Below, piece after piece: positions 51,168-58,545 of a DNA stretch of 64,000 nt. This stretch comes from Xylocopilactobacillus apis (lineage in GTDB: Bacteria; Bacillota; Bacilli; Lactobacillales; Lactobacillaceae). The notes under the pieces were generated by a model, which saw only the letters and a program-made list of their open reading frames with translations, made no database searches and was not told where the DNA came from. Each line of letters begins with the position of its first letter. Position 1 is the stretch's first letter. Made by a program: the position numbers and the translations under genes. The DNA is taken from NCBI RefSeq assembly GCF_033095965.1, contig NZ_AP026801.1, positions 1-64,000 on the forward strand. The letters are read 5' to 3'.

Positions 51168-53711
51168 TTAATTCAAACAGTCTTTTAGAAGCTGATAGAT
51201 AAGAGAAATTTCAAAATTAGTAATTTTAACATTAAACTTATCTTGAATTGATTTAAAGATATCTTTCGAAATTGAAAAGAATTCTTTTGTTTTCGAATCA
51301 TTGTCAATGGTATACGAAGGATCATCATAACGGCCTTTTCTAAGGATCATTCTTTCAACCATTAGAGATATGTGCATATAGAGGTTTAATTTTAATTTGG
51401 AATTTAAACTTAAATTATAATAACTCTCATAATGAGCAACAGCGTTTTGGGCTTCTTCAATAATAATATCAGGATTTAAAAATTGCAGCCGGGTCTTAAT
51501 CCCCTCCACTGAAAACAAGTGTAGTAATTGTTCAATTAAGAGCTTGACGTTTTTTTGAGTTTCGCCCGATTCTTTTAAAATCTTTTTAAGTTTAATTGAC
51601 GCGTCTCGATCAAAGACATCATAAATGTTCATAATGTTCAAAGATAAATCCGAGTTAATATTTGTGGTTGTTAAAATTAAAATTGTATTTGCAAAGAAGC
51701 TCTGGTTATTGTTTTTTAATATATTTATTAATTCTTTATAATCGATTGTAATAATTTCTAATTGATCAGATAGGGTACTTTTAAAAACATCTTTTATTTC
51801 AGTTGATAGACCGATCCCTGACATGCATGAAATAATAATATGTGGATGATCTGCCAGTCCTTCATAATATTGCGAACCAGTTGTTTCACCATAATGCTGA
51901 CTTTCTAAAGCAATCTCTTTAAATGAATCATTTCTTTGAACACGGAGTCCTGTATCTAATGCCATGGCGGTAGTTAAATTATTAATAACGATTAACCGTT
52001 TGTGTGAATATTTTTTGATTTCGTTAAAAATTTGACTTAATGATCCCATATCGAAAAGGATGATTGTTCCTTTCACATAATTATTTTGCTTTTCTAGATA
52101 TTGCTTTACGGAAGAACTAATTTGTTTTATTGAAGTATCTAATTGCATATCAAAGGATTCGAATATGTAGTTACCGCATAATGAATTAACGACTTTTTGA
52201 ATATTTGAGGCAATGCCTTGACCATGGGCTAATAAAATACAGTTATATTTTATTCCTTCAATCTTATTTACAATTGGTGTCATTAATATAAAGAAAAGTA
52301 AGAAGTGACAATCATTTAGTTTGCTTGTTTTAAATAAATCTTCAAATATTTTTTCGAATAAATAAATACTTCTTGGATATTTATTTTGTAATGTGTTTTT
52401 AATAGTATTGTTTTCTCGAAAGATTGAGCTTTTGTTGTAAATAACAATGAAAGCAGTGCAAAGTGAACATCGATTCCAAAAATCTTTATTTTCGGGCAAT
52501 GATAAACCATATTTTTCAGTTAATTCAGTTTGGATTTTAATTTTTAAATGATCGTTAATCAAATCAAGGGTTTTAGGACTTTCAGAGATATTAATTAAAT
52601 GTAGTAATTTCATCACAATGAAATTTTGTTCACTTAATTGTTGATCTAATTTAATTGAATGAATTAAATCATCCATTATTCTTGAAACAGAGGGTTTTAA
52701 TTGCATAAAACTATTAATTAAATTTGACAGTTCAATATTTAAATCATTTTGGGAGGAAGATATTTTTATATTTAATTTGTTAGGTAGACCGATATAAATC
52801 TCTTCTTTTGGTAATAAGTTGACATAAGATTTAGCAAGTAAAAGTTTAATTTTGTTTTCAAGGGCTGCAATATTATCTGGATGATCGTACATAGTTAATT
52901 GTTTGACAATCTTCGTGTTTATGATAATTGGATGTTTAATTTTTTGTGCTTCTAAATAAAAAAAGTTTAAAACTAATGATAGTCGTTCAAAAAAATAACG
53001 ATCTAAAAAATCGGGCAGCTTAATCTGTAAGCCTATTTTTTTATTTAGAAGCAGGCAATCTTCAAATCCGGTAATTGAAATAATAAACCGAACTTGACAC
53101 TTGATGTCTCTTATTGCTGATTTTATTAAATTTAAAAGAAGTTGTTGGTTGTTTTGAGATAATTTTTGAGCTTCATGAATAAATAAAATACCTTTGTTAT
53201 TGGGAAAGAGAGATTTAGTGCTTAAAATATTGTCAAATTTTGAGCACTTTTTTGATTTTTGAAATAATTTAATAAAATTACGTTGGTTGGATACATAATC
53301 TGAAGCATTAATTTTGATAAAAGGATCAGTTTTAGTAATTACTTTACGCGTTAGAGCTTCTTCGTACATTTTTTGAGCTAATAATTTTTTTCCAGTGCCA
53401 TTATTTCCAGTAATTATAAGAGGCAAGTCATTATCTGGATAACTTAATGATTCTTTGCAATGAATAATTACATCAGCTAAACTTCCTTTTGCTCCAATCA
53501 ATTCATCAAAACTACTTTTAGGCTTTACGATCTGCCAAAAAACAGGGCGCGAATGAGTTTTTGTAACTTTTCCTTGTGAGTATAGAGAAGAAAGATAGGA
53601 ACTTACTACACCTCTTGATAATCCAGCAGCTTTAGCTACTTCAATTGTTGTAACTTTTTGATCATGAAAGTTATTAATGAAAATGTTGTATATTTTATCA
53701 ATCGATTTCAA
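51168..53711 (-). CDS. LevR/ManR-like PTS regulator with degenerate AAA+ domain
   Basis: The protein has 847 residues from TTG (53711), chosen because AAAAGGAG lies 6 nt upstream; the longer GTG start places this site inside the gene. Order: winged-helix N-terminus (TTIEVAKAAGLSRGVVSSYL), AAA+ domain, PRD-like region, an EIIA-Man-like domain (LLAHGQGIAS), an EIIB-like domain (IISCMSGIGLS) and a C-terminal PRD. This is the LevR layout, whose members activate sigma-54 promoters of mannose-type PTS operons under PTS phosphorylation. Here Walker A reads GNNGTGKKLLA, the Walker B acid is altered (ILFIHEAQ) and the GAFTGA loop needed to contact sigma-54 is missing. It is divergent from the PTS operon and probably controls it by another mechanism. 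Confidence 0.85.
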   Translation of the reverse strand: MKSIDKIYNIFINNFHDQKVTTIEVAKAAGLSRGVVSSYLSSLYSQGKVTKTHSRPVFWQIVKPKSSFDELIGAKGSLADVIIHCKESLSYPDNDLPLIITGNNGTGKKLLAQKMYEEALTRKVITKTDPFIKINASDYVSNQRNFIKLFQKSKKCSKFDNILSTKSLFPNNKGILFIHEAQKLSQNNQQLLLNLIKSAIRDIKCQVRFIISITGFEDCLLLNKKIGLQIKLPDFLDRYFFERLSLVLNFFYLEAQKIKHPIIINTKIVKQLTMYDHPDNIAALENKIKLLLAKSYVNLLPKEEIYIGLPNKLNIKISSSQNDLNIELSNLINSFMQLKPSVSRIMDDLIHSIKLDQQLSEQNFIVMKLLHLINISESPKTLDLINDHLKIKIQTELTEKYGLSLPENKDFWNRCSLCTAFIVIYNKSSIFRENNTIKNTLQNKYPRSIYLFEKIFEDLFKTSKLNDCHFLLFFILMTPIVNKIEGIKYNCILLAHGQGIASNIQKVVNSLCGNYIFESFDMQLDTSIKQISSSVKQYLEKQNNYVKGTIILFDMGSLSQIFNEIKKYSHKRLIVINNLTTAMALDTGLRVQRNDSFKEIALESQHYGETTGSQYYEGLADHPHIIISCMSGIGLSTEIKDVFKSTLSDQLEIITIDYKELINILKNNNQSFFANTILILTTTNINSDLSLNIMNIYDVFDRDASIKLKKILKESGETQKNVKLLIEQLLHLFSVEGIKTRLQFLNPDIIIEEAQNAVAHYESYYNLSLNSKLKLNLYMHISLMVERMILRKGRYDDPSYTIDNDSKTKEFFSISKDIFKSIQDKFNVKITNFEISLIYQLLKDCLN

Positions 53712-53746
53712 TAGTCGCTCCTTTTTAAACACTATATTGATTAATT

Positions 53747-53773
53747 AAGCACTAAATTTTAGTGCTTTTTTTA
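53747..53773 (+). terminator. Terminator-like hairpin in the divergent PTS control region
   Basis: AAGCACTA (53747-53754) pairs with TAGTGCTT (53760-53767), followed on the plus strand by seven T residues in all. It lies upstream of the operon's likely promoter, so it may insulate it from leftward-gene antisense transcription or act in the regulator leader. Confidence 0.6.
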
Positions 53774-53777
53774 TGGA

Positions 53778-53810
53778 TAGCGCTTAACATGTGCATTGTA
53801 AGCGATAACT
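53778..53810 (+). promoter_or_regulatory. Inverted-repeat operator with overlapping cre site
   Basis: TAGCGCTTAACA (53778-53789) and TTGTAAGCGATA (53796-53807) form an imperfect inverted repeat with a 6-bp spacer, a candidate binding site for the divergent regulator. The right arm lies in TGTAAGCGATAACT (53797-53810), which fits the CcpA cre consensus (TGWAANCGNTNNCW). A sigma-54 -24/-12 element was not found. Confidence 0.65.
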
Positions 53811-53857
53811 TTTTTAAAATCTAGTAAAACTTAAATTATCTAAAAGGAGCATTTATT

Positions 53858-54286
53858 TTGAAAAAATATCTTATAGCGAGTCACGGCAGATTTGCTAGTG
53901 GATTGAAAAATTCAATTAAAGTTTTAACCGGTAAAACAGATATTATCGCTATTGATGCTTATTTAGAAGAAGAGCCGGTTGATGTTGAGCAGAAGGTTAA
54001 AGAGTTTATAAGAGAACTGGGGGCTGACGATGTAGGGATTATTTTCACGGATTTAATTGGCGGAAGTGTTAACCGCGAGGTGATGATTCAAGTTAAGGAT
54101 AAAAACAATATTGTATTAATCAGTTCTGTTAATTTGCCAACGGTATTAGCAGTTATTCTAGACACAGAACCAGTTACACAAGTACATTTACAAGAAATAA
54201 TCGATTCTACTCCAGTAAAAATTATAGATTTTAACTTGGAGCAAAATAATGAAGATTTTTTATCAGATGATGAATTTTTATCTTAA
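53858..54286 (+). CDS. PTS mannose-family EIIA component
   Basis: A 142-residue cytoplasmic phosphocarrier that takes phosphate from HPr and passes it to EIIB. TTG start with AAAAGGAG 8 nt upstream. The start KKYLIASHGRFASGL places the phosphorylated histidine at H9. DLIGGSVNR at about residue 65 is typical. The acidic tail (NNEDFLSDDEFLS) is extra and probably a flexible linker remnant. It is the first gene of an operon with EIIB (13-bp gap), EIIC and EIID. Confidence 0.95.
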   Translation: MKKYLIASHGRFASGLKNSIKVLTGKTDIIAIDAYLEEEPVDVEQKVKEFIRELGADDVGIIFTDLIGGSVNREVMIQVKDKNNIVLISSVNLPTVLAVILDTEPVTQVHLQEIIDSTPVKIIDFNLEQNNEDFLSDDEFLS

Positions 54287-54298
54287 AAGGAGAAGATA

Positions 54299-54799
54299 AT
54301 GATTAAAATGTTGCGTATTGATGAACGATTGATACACGGTCAAGTTGCTGTTGTTTGGTCAAAAGTTCTAAAAATTAGTCATATTTTAGTTGCTAATGAT
54401 GCTGTTATGAATAATGAGACCCAGCAAATGACAATGAAAATGGCAGTCCCAGATAATATTAAGTTTATTTGTCGAAATATAAAAGATTCACTTAGTATTT
54501 TGTCAGATCCTCGTGCTTCTAAATTGGAAATGTTTGTAGTTGTTCAAAATTTTAAAGATGCAAGAGAAATTGCTGAAAAATTAGAAGACCAAATTGATTT
54601 GATTAATGTAGGTAATTATGGATTACTGCCGGTAAATCAGCATGATAAGTCACAGAAAAAAATAGCTGCAGCAGTTCAAGTGGATGAAGATGATTTAATT
54701 GATATTAAAGCTATCGCAAAGTTAAAGCCTGAATTTAAGGCACAACTAACTCCAGATGCACAAGACAAGAATTTTAAAAAGATTTATGGAGGTGACTAG
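54299..54799 (+). CDS. PTS mannose-family EIIB component
   Basis: The protein has 166 residues and AAAAGGAG upstream. The RIDERLIHGQVAVVW motif has the active histidine at H13. It accepts phosphate from EIIA and phosphorylates the sugar during transport through EIIC-EIID. The C-terminal half (DLINVGNYGLLPV and KKIAAAVQVDEDDL) is typical. A separate EIIB gene, rather than an EIIAB fusion, fits the Aga/Sor/Lev type, but the sugar cannot be told from the sequence. Confidence 0.95.
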   Translation: MIKMLRIDERLIHGQVAVVWSKVLKISHILVANDAVMNNETQQMTMKMAVPDNIKFICRNIKDSLSILSDPRASKLEMFVVVQNFKDAREIAEKLEDQIDLINVGNYGLLPVNQHDKSQKKIAAAVQVDEDDLIDIKAIAKLKPEFKAQLTPDAQDKNFKKIYGGD

Positions 54800-54801
54800 C
54801 A

Positions 54802-55626
54802 ATGTTCTTAAAGGCTTTAGGAATTGCGATCCTTTACTATGTAGTGCTTTGGGTTGGTAATATGGGAGGAGTTTTCCATTTTTCACGTCCCATTATTGTC
54901 GGTCCATTGGTTGGCTTACTCTTAGGTGATTTACATACAGGTATAGTTCTAGGAGCAACATTTGAATCGGTATTTTTAGGTGTTATTGCAGTTGGAGGAG
55001 CAGTACCTGCCGATGCGACAATTGGTTCTTTAATGGGAACAGCTGTGGCAATTTTGACTCATGTATCAGGAGCAAAAGCTTTAGCTGTTGCCGTTCCGGT
55101 TTCTGCTTTAGGGGTAATCTTAATGCAAATAACTTATGCGTATATGGCACTTTTTATTCCTAAATTAGATATTTTAGCTAAAAGAGGAGATGAAAAAGGG
55201 GTTATTAGATACAATTTTATAATGTCTTTTGTTTATCCAATTTTAAATACTATTGTTATCTTTTTCTCAATTTTTCTTGGTGTAAATGCAGTTGGTGATT
55301 TACTGAAAATAATTCCAAAGTTTGTGCAGGATGGTTTTACTGCAGCCGGAGCAATGCTGCCAGCGGTTGGATTTGCAATGCTGCTTAATATGTTATTTAA
55401 AGGAAAATTATTTGGTTACTTTTTCTTAGGGTTTGCGTTGGTCGTTTATCTTAAATTACCAAATTTAGGTGTTGCGATTATTGCAATAGTTATTGCTCTA
55501 ATGATCTATGATATTGAACAAAAATTTATGGCCAATAAGAATTCATCATCAAATAGCGATGTAAATAATGGCAATGTTCAAAAGTTAAGCAGTAAAAGGA
55601 CTGAAGAGGAGGACTTTTTATCATGA
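54802..55626 (+). CDS. PTS mannose-family EIIC permease component
   Basis: The protein has 274 residues and multiple membrane segments. FHFSRPIIVGPLVGLLLGDL and ATFESVFLGVIAVGGAVPADATIG (described by its key GGAxPAD motif near residue 70) are characteristic. With EIID it forms the sugar channel. The hydrophilic C-terminal tail is Asn/Ser-rich. It starts 2 bp after EIIB stops, and its stop overlaps the EIID start by 4 bp, indicating translational coupling. Confidence 0.95.
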   Translation: MFLKALGIAILYYVVLWVGNMGGVFHFSRPIIVGPLVGLLLGDLHTGIVLGATFESVFLGVIAVGGAVPADATIGSLMGTAVAILTHVSGAKALAVAVPVSALGVILMQITYAYMALFIPKLDILAKRGDEKGVIRYNFIMSFVYPILNTIVIFFSIFLGVNAVGDLLKIIPKFVQDGFTAAGAMLPAVGFAMLLNMLFKGKLFGYFFLGFALVVYLKLPNLGVAIIAIVIALMIYDIEQKFMANKNSSSNSDVNNGNVQKLSSKRTEEEDFLS

Positions 55627-56444
55627 CGAAAGATGTATCCGAAAAACAGCAAGATAAAAAAATTATTAATAAAATGTTTCAACATTCCTGGTTTCTTTTT
55701 AGCTCTTTTAATATGGTAAAGATGCAGGGTTACGGTTATGAGTACAGCATGCTGCCAGCGATTGATGAATACTATAAAAATGATCCTGAGGGTAAACGAG
55801 CTGCTATTGAACGTCATTCTAGCTTTTTCAATTGCACTTATGAAACAGCTCCGTTTATTATGGGCCTAAATGCAGCAATGGAAAAAGAGAATTCTCGTAA
55901 TCCATCTTTTGATCCAGAATCAATTAATGCGATTAAAGCTGCGTTAATGGGGCCATTATCTGGAATTGGTGATTCTATTTTTTGGGGAACAATTAGATTA
56001 ATTGCAGCAGGAATTGGAATTCCTCTAGCAATGAAAGGTAATATTTTAGGACCGATTTTATTCTTACTTATTTACCATATACCTTCAATTTTTACACGAT
56101 ACAAATTACTGCAAGTGGGTTACACTTCAGGAGAAAAATTCATTAGTAATGCATTTCATTCAGGATTGTTTGAATTGATCACGAATTGCGCGACGATTGT
56201 GGGGCTAATCATGGTCGGGGCAATGACAGCTAGTTCTGTGACAATTAAAACTGCTCTTAAATGGAATATGGCAGGTACTCCTTTAAAATTACAGGATATT
56301 TTTAACAGTATCATGCCAGGTTTATTACCGTTAGTTTTAACGCTTACAATTTTTATATTACTCAGAAAAAAAGTTAAAGTAATTTATCTATTATTTGGTG
56401 TCATTATTTTAGGAATTATTGGGGCATTTTTAGGTGTCTTTTAA
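55623..56444 (+). CDS. PTS mannose-family EIID component
   Basis: The protein has 273 residues, with GAGGAGG in the EIIC 3' end. The N-terminal part (SFNMVKMQGYGYEYSMLPAI) and the ETAPFIMGLNAAMEKE motif are diagnostic for EIID. GPLSGIGDSIFWGTIR begins the membrane part. The last 60 residues are hydrophobic. It completes the transporter together with EIIC. Confidence 0.95.
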   Translation: MTKDVSEKQQDKKIINKMFQHSWFLFSSFNMVKMQGYGYEYSMLPAIDEYYKNDPEGKRAAIERHSSFFNCTYETAPFIMGLNAAMEKENSRNPSFDPESINAIKAALMGPLSGIGDSIFWGTIRLIAAGIGIPLAMKGNILGPILFLLIYHIPSIFTRYKLLQVGYTSGEKFISNAFHSGLFELITNCATIVGLIMVGAMTASSVTIKTALKWNMAGTPLKLQDIFNSIMPGLLPLVLTLTIFILLRKKVKVIYLLFGVIILGIIGAFLGVF

Positions 56445-56455
56445 GGAGGTTTGAA

Positions 56456-57247
56456 ATGACAAAAAAAATAATTGTTAACGCTGATGACTTTGGCATGTCC
56501 GAAGCTTTTAATTATGGGGTAATTAAAGCATTTCGTGAGGGAATTGTTTCGTCAACTTCTATTATGATTAATCAAGAAGCTGCTTCTCATGGCATTTCTT
56601 TACTAAAAGAAGCTCCAGATTTATACGTAGGACTACATGTTAATTTAACAACCGGGAATCCCGTTTCTGATCCTAAAGAGATTCCAAGTTTGGTTAAGCC
56701 TGATGGTAGTTTTATTGGTTCGAAAGATTTTAAAACTCATAAAAAATTGTTTTCTTATAAAGATGCTTTGAAAGAGACTAAAGCTCAAATTAATAGGTTT
56801 CGTGAAATGTTTGGCTTCTATCCGACACATATAGAGCCACATTCTGCTATGGATGATAATTCAGCTCAAGCCTTAATTGATTGTGCAAAAGAATATAAAA
56901 TTCACACGGCAGTTCCTTTAAAGGGAGAATACGTTCAGCCAAGTCCAGAACTTTATGAACAAGTAGAATCTCCAGTCAACGAAGATTATATGTCCATTTT
57001 AGATCGAGGTGTTCAGCCGGAAGATTTCTTCAATGATCGATTTGGAATCTTAAAAAATGAGAATAATGGTTTAATAACAGAATTACATTTTCATCCAGGT
57101 TTTGTTGATCAGTATATTTTGGACCATTCAACTTTAACACTGCCGCGAGTGCGTGATAATGAAACATTATGCTCAGAAGAACTTAAAGGATGGATTATAG
57201 ATCATGATATTGAACTAATTAGTTTTGGAGATTTAAAGAAAAAATAG
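56456..57247 (+). CDS. chbG: ChbG/YdjC-type carbohydrate deacetylase
   Basis: The protein has 263 residues, with AAGGAGG before the ATG. VNADDFGMSEAFNYG holds the metal/catalytic Asp pair (D10, D11). LHVNLTTG (H61) and HIEPHSA (H125, H129) complete the metal site of the YdjC family. These enzymes remove the acetyl group from N-acetylated di- or oligosaccharides such as diacetylchitobiose-phosphate. Its place directly after the EIID gene suggests that the PTS imports an N-acetylated amino sugar, which this enzyme deacetylates in the cytoplasm. No glycosidase gene follows, so the next step must be encoded elsewhere. Confidence 0.85.
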   Translation: MTKKIIVNADDFGMSEAFNYGVIKAFREGIVSSTSIMINQEAASHGISLLKEAPDLYVGLHVNLTTGNPVSDPKEIPSLVKPDGSFIGSKDFKTHKKLFSYKDALKETKAQINRFREMFGFYPTHIEPHSAMDDNSAQALIDCAKEYKIHTAVPLKGEYVQPSPELYEQVESPVNEDYMSILDRGVQPEDFFNDRFGILKNENNGLITELHFHPGFVDQYILDHSTLTLPRVRDNETLCSEELKGWIIDHDIELISFGDLKKK

Positions 57248-57293
57248 ACTTACTTGGCCTATTTGCAGATAATAGAGCTAAGGAGTGTAAAAA

Positions 57294-58487
57294 ATGAGCA
57301 AAAAATATAATTTCGACCAAATAGTGGATCGCCATCATACAAATTCTTCCAAGTGGTCCCTTGAAGCATACAAAGAAAAATTTAACGAACCTAACATCAA
57401 ATACCCTTGCTGGGTTGCCGATATGGACTTTCTTTGTCCACCAATGGTAATTGATGCAGTTGAAAAAAGAGCAAATCATGGCATTTACGGCTACAGCAGT
57501 TCTAATGAACCCGAAATTGCTTACATGGGCTGGGCGAAACGCCGATTTAATTGGGAGCTCAAAGAAGAGTGGATCTTGCACACACCGGGCGTGGTAACAG
57601 CGATTAGATTAGCAGTTCAGACTTTCACTCATCCGGGAGACCAAGTTCTCATCCAGCGGCCAGTTTACTATCCCTTTAGTGATGCGGTCGAAGACAACGG
57701 CCGCAAATTAGTATCTAACTCGTTAGTTTTCAAAAATGGACATTATGAAATTAATATTGCTGACTTTGAAGCAAAATGTGCCGATCCGAATACCAAAATG
57801 TTTATTTTATGTTCACCGCACAATCCAATTGGGCGTCTTTGGACCAAAAATGAGCTGTTAAAAATGCTTGAAATTTGTGACAAGTATCACGTTTTTGTAG
57901 TTGCAGATGAAATTCACAGCGACTTGGTGATGCCAGGGCATACTCATTATGTTGCCGCCAATCTTGATCCTAAATATGCCCAAAACATCATGACTTGTAC
58001 CGCTCCCAGCAAGACCTTCAACCTCGCAGGCTTACAGTTTTCTAATGTAATTATTGAAAATGATGCAAAGCGTTATGACTTAGATCGCGCGATTAACAAC
58101 GTCGGCATTGGCAATCCTAACCCTTTTGCGATCGTTGCTACAACAACTGCTTACAATGAGGGTGATGAGTGGCTTAAGGAAGTTTTAGATTATATAGAGG
58201 GAAATCTTAATTGGGTGAAAGATTACTTGAGCAAGAATTTACCGCAGGTAAAAGTCTATAATCACGAAGCAACTTATCTTTTGTGGCTTGATTTTAGAGA
58301 ATTGAAACTAACAGATCAAGAACTTGAAGATGTGATTTTTCACGAAGCACTGGTTGCAATGGATGCTGGAACTTGGTTTGGTCCTGAAGGCAGCGGATTT
58401 ATGCGCTTTAATCTGGCTTGCCCGCGTTCAACGGTTACTGGCGCATTTGAAAGTATTCGTGAAGCTTTGGCCAAGCATAATTTTTAA
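57294..58487 (+). CDS. PLP-dependent C-S lyase / aminotransferase (MalY/PatB type)
   Basis: A 397-residue fold-type I PLP enzyme with AAGGAG upstream. CWVADMDFLCPPMVIDAV near residue 40 and GIYGYS are typical of MalY/PatB. The PLP lysine lies in APSKTFNLAGLQFS (K240), and the FMRFNLACPR motif near the C-terminus binds the substrate carboxylate. Such enzymes cleave cystathionine or cysteine conjugates. It is 46 bp downstream of the deacetylase and may share its transcript, although it has no obvious link with sugar use. A terminator follows. Aminotransferase activity is an alternative. Confidence 0.85.
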   Translation: MSKKYNFDQIVDRHHTNSSKWSLEAYKEKFNEPNIKYPCWVADMDFLCPPMVIDAVEKRANHGIYGYSSSNEPEIAYMGWAKRRFNWELKEEWILHTPGVVTAIRLAVQTFTHPGDQVLIQRPVYYPFSDAVEDNGRKLVSNSLVFKNGHYEINIADFEAKCADPNTKMFILCSPHNPIGRLWTKNELLKMLEICDKYHVFVVADEIHSDLVMPGHTHYVAANLDPKYAQNIMTCTAPSKTFNLAGLQFSNVIIENDAKRYDLDRAINNVGIGNPNPFAIVATTTAYNEGDEWLKEVLDYIEGNLNWVKDYLSKNLPQVKVYNHEATYLLWLDFRELKLTDQELEDVIFHEALVAMDAGTWFGPEGSGFMRFNLACPRSTVTGAFESIREALAKHNF

Positions 58488-58519
58488 GCAGTCTTTTTAA
58501 AAAGGGACTGCTTTTTTTT
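58486..58519 (+). terminator. Terminator after the MalY/PatB gene
   Basis: AAGCAGTC (58486-58493) pairs with GACTGCTT (58506-58513), then T residues. Confidence 0.85.
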
Positions 58520-58533
58520 GTGGAAAAATCTTG

Positions 58534-58539
58534 TATTAT
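58534..58539 (+). promoter_or_regulatory. -10 box consistent with a leaderless YfhO mRNA
   Basis: TATTAT at 58534-58539, preceded by TTG, ends 6 bp before ATG 58546. No ribosome site exists upstream of any possible start. No convincing -35 box is seen. Confidence 0.4.
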
Positions 58540-58545
58540 ATGAAT

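Noticed and set aside
53733-53857. Sigma-54 -24/-12 promoter for the PTS operon
   Set aside because: Expected from the regulator family, but no GG-N10-GC element with TTGGCAC/TTGC similarity could be found.
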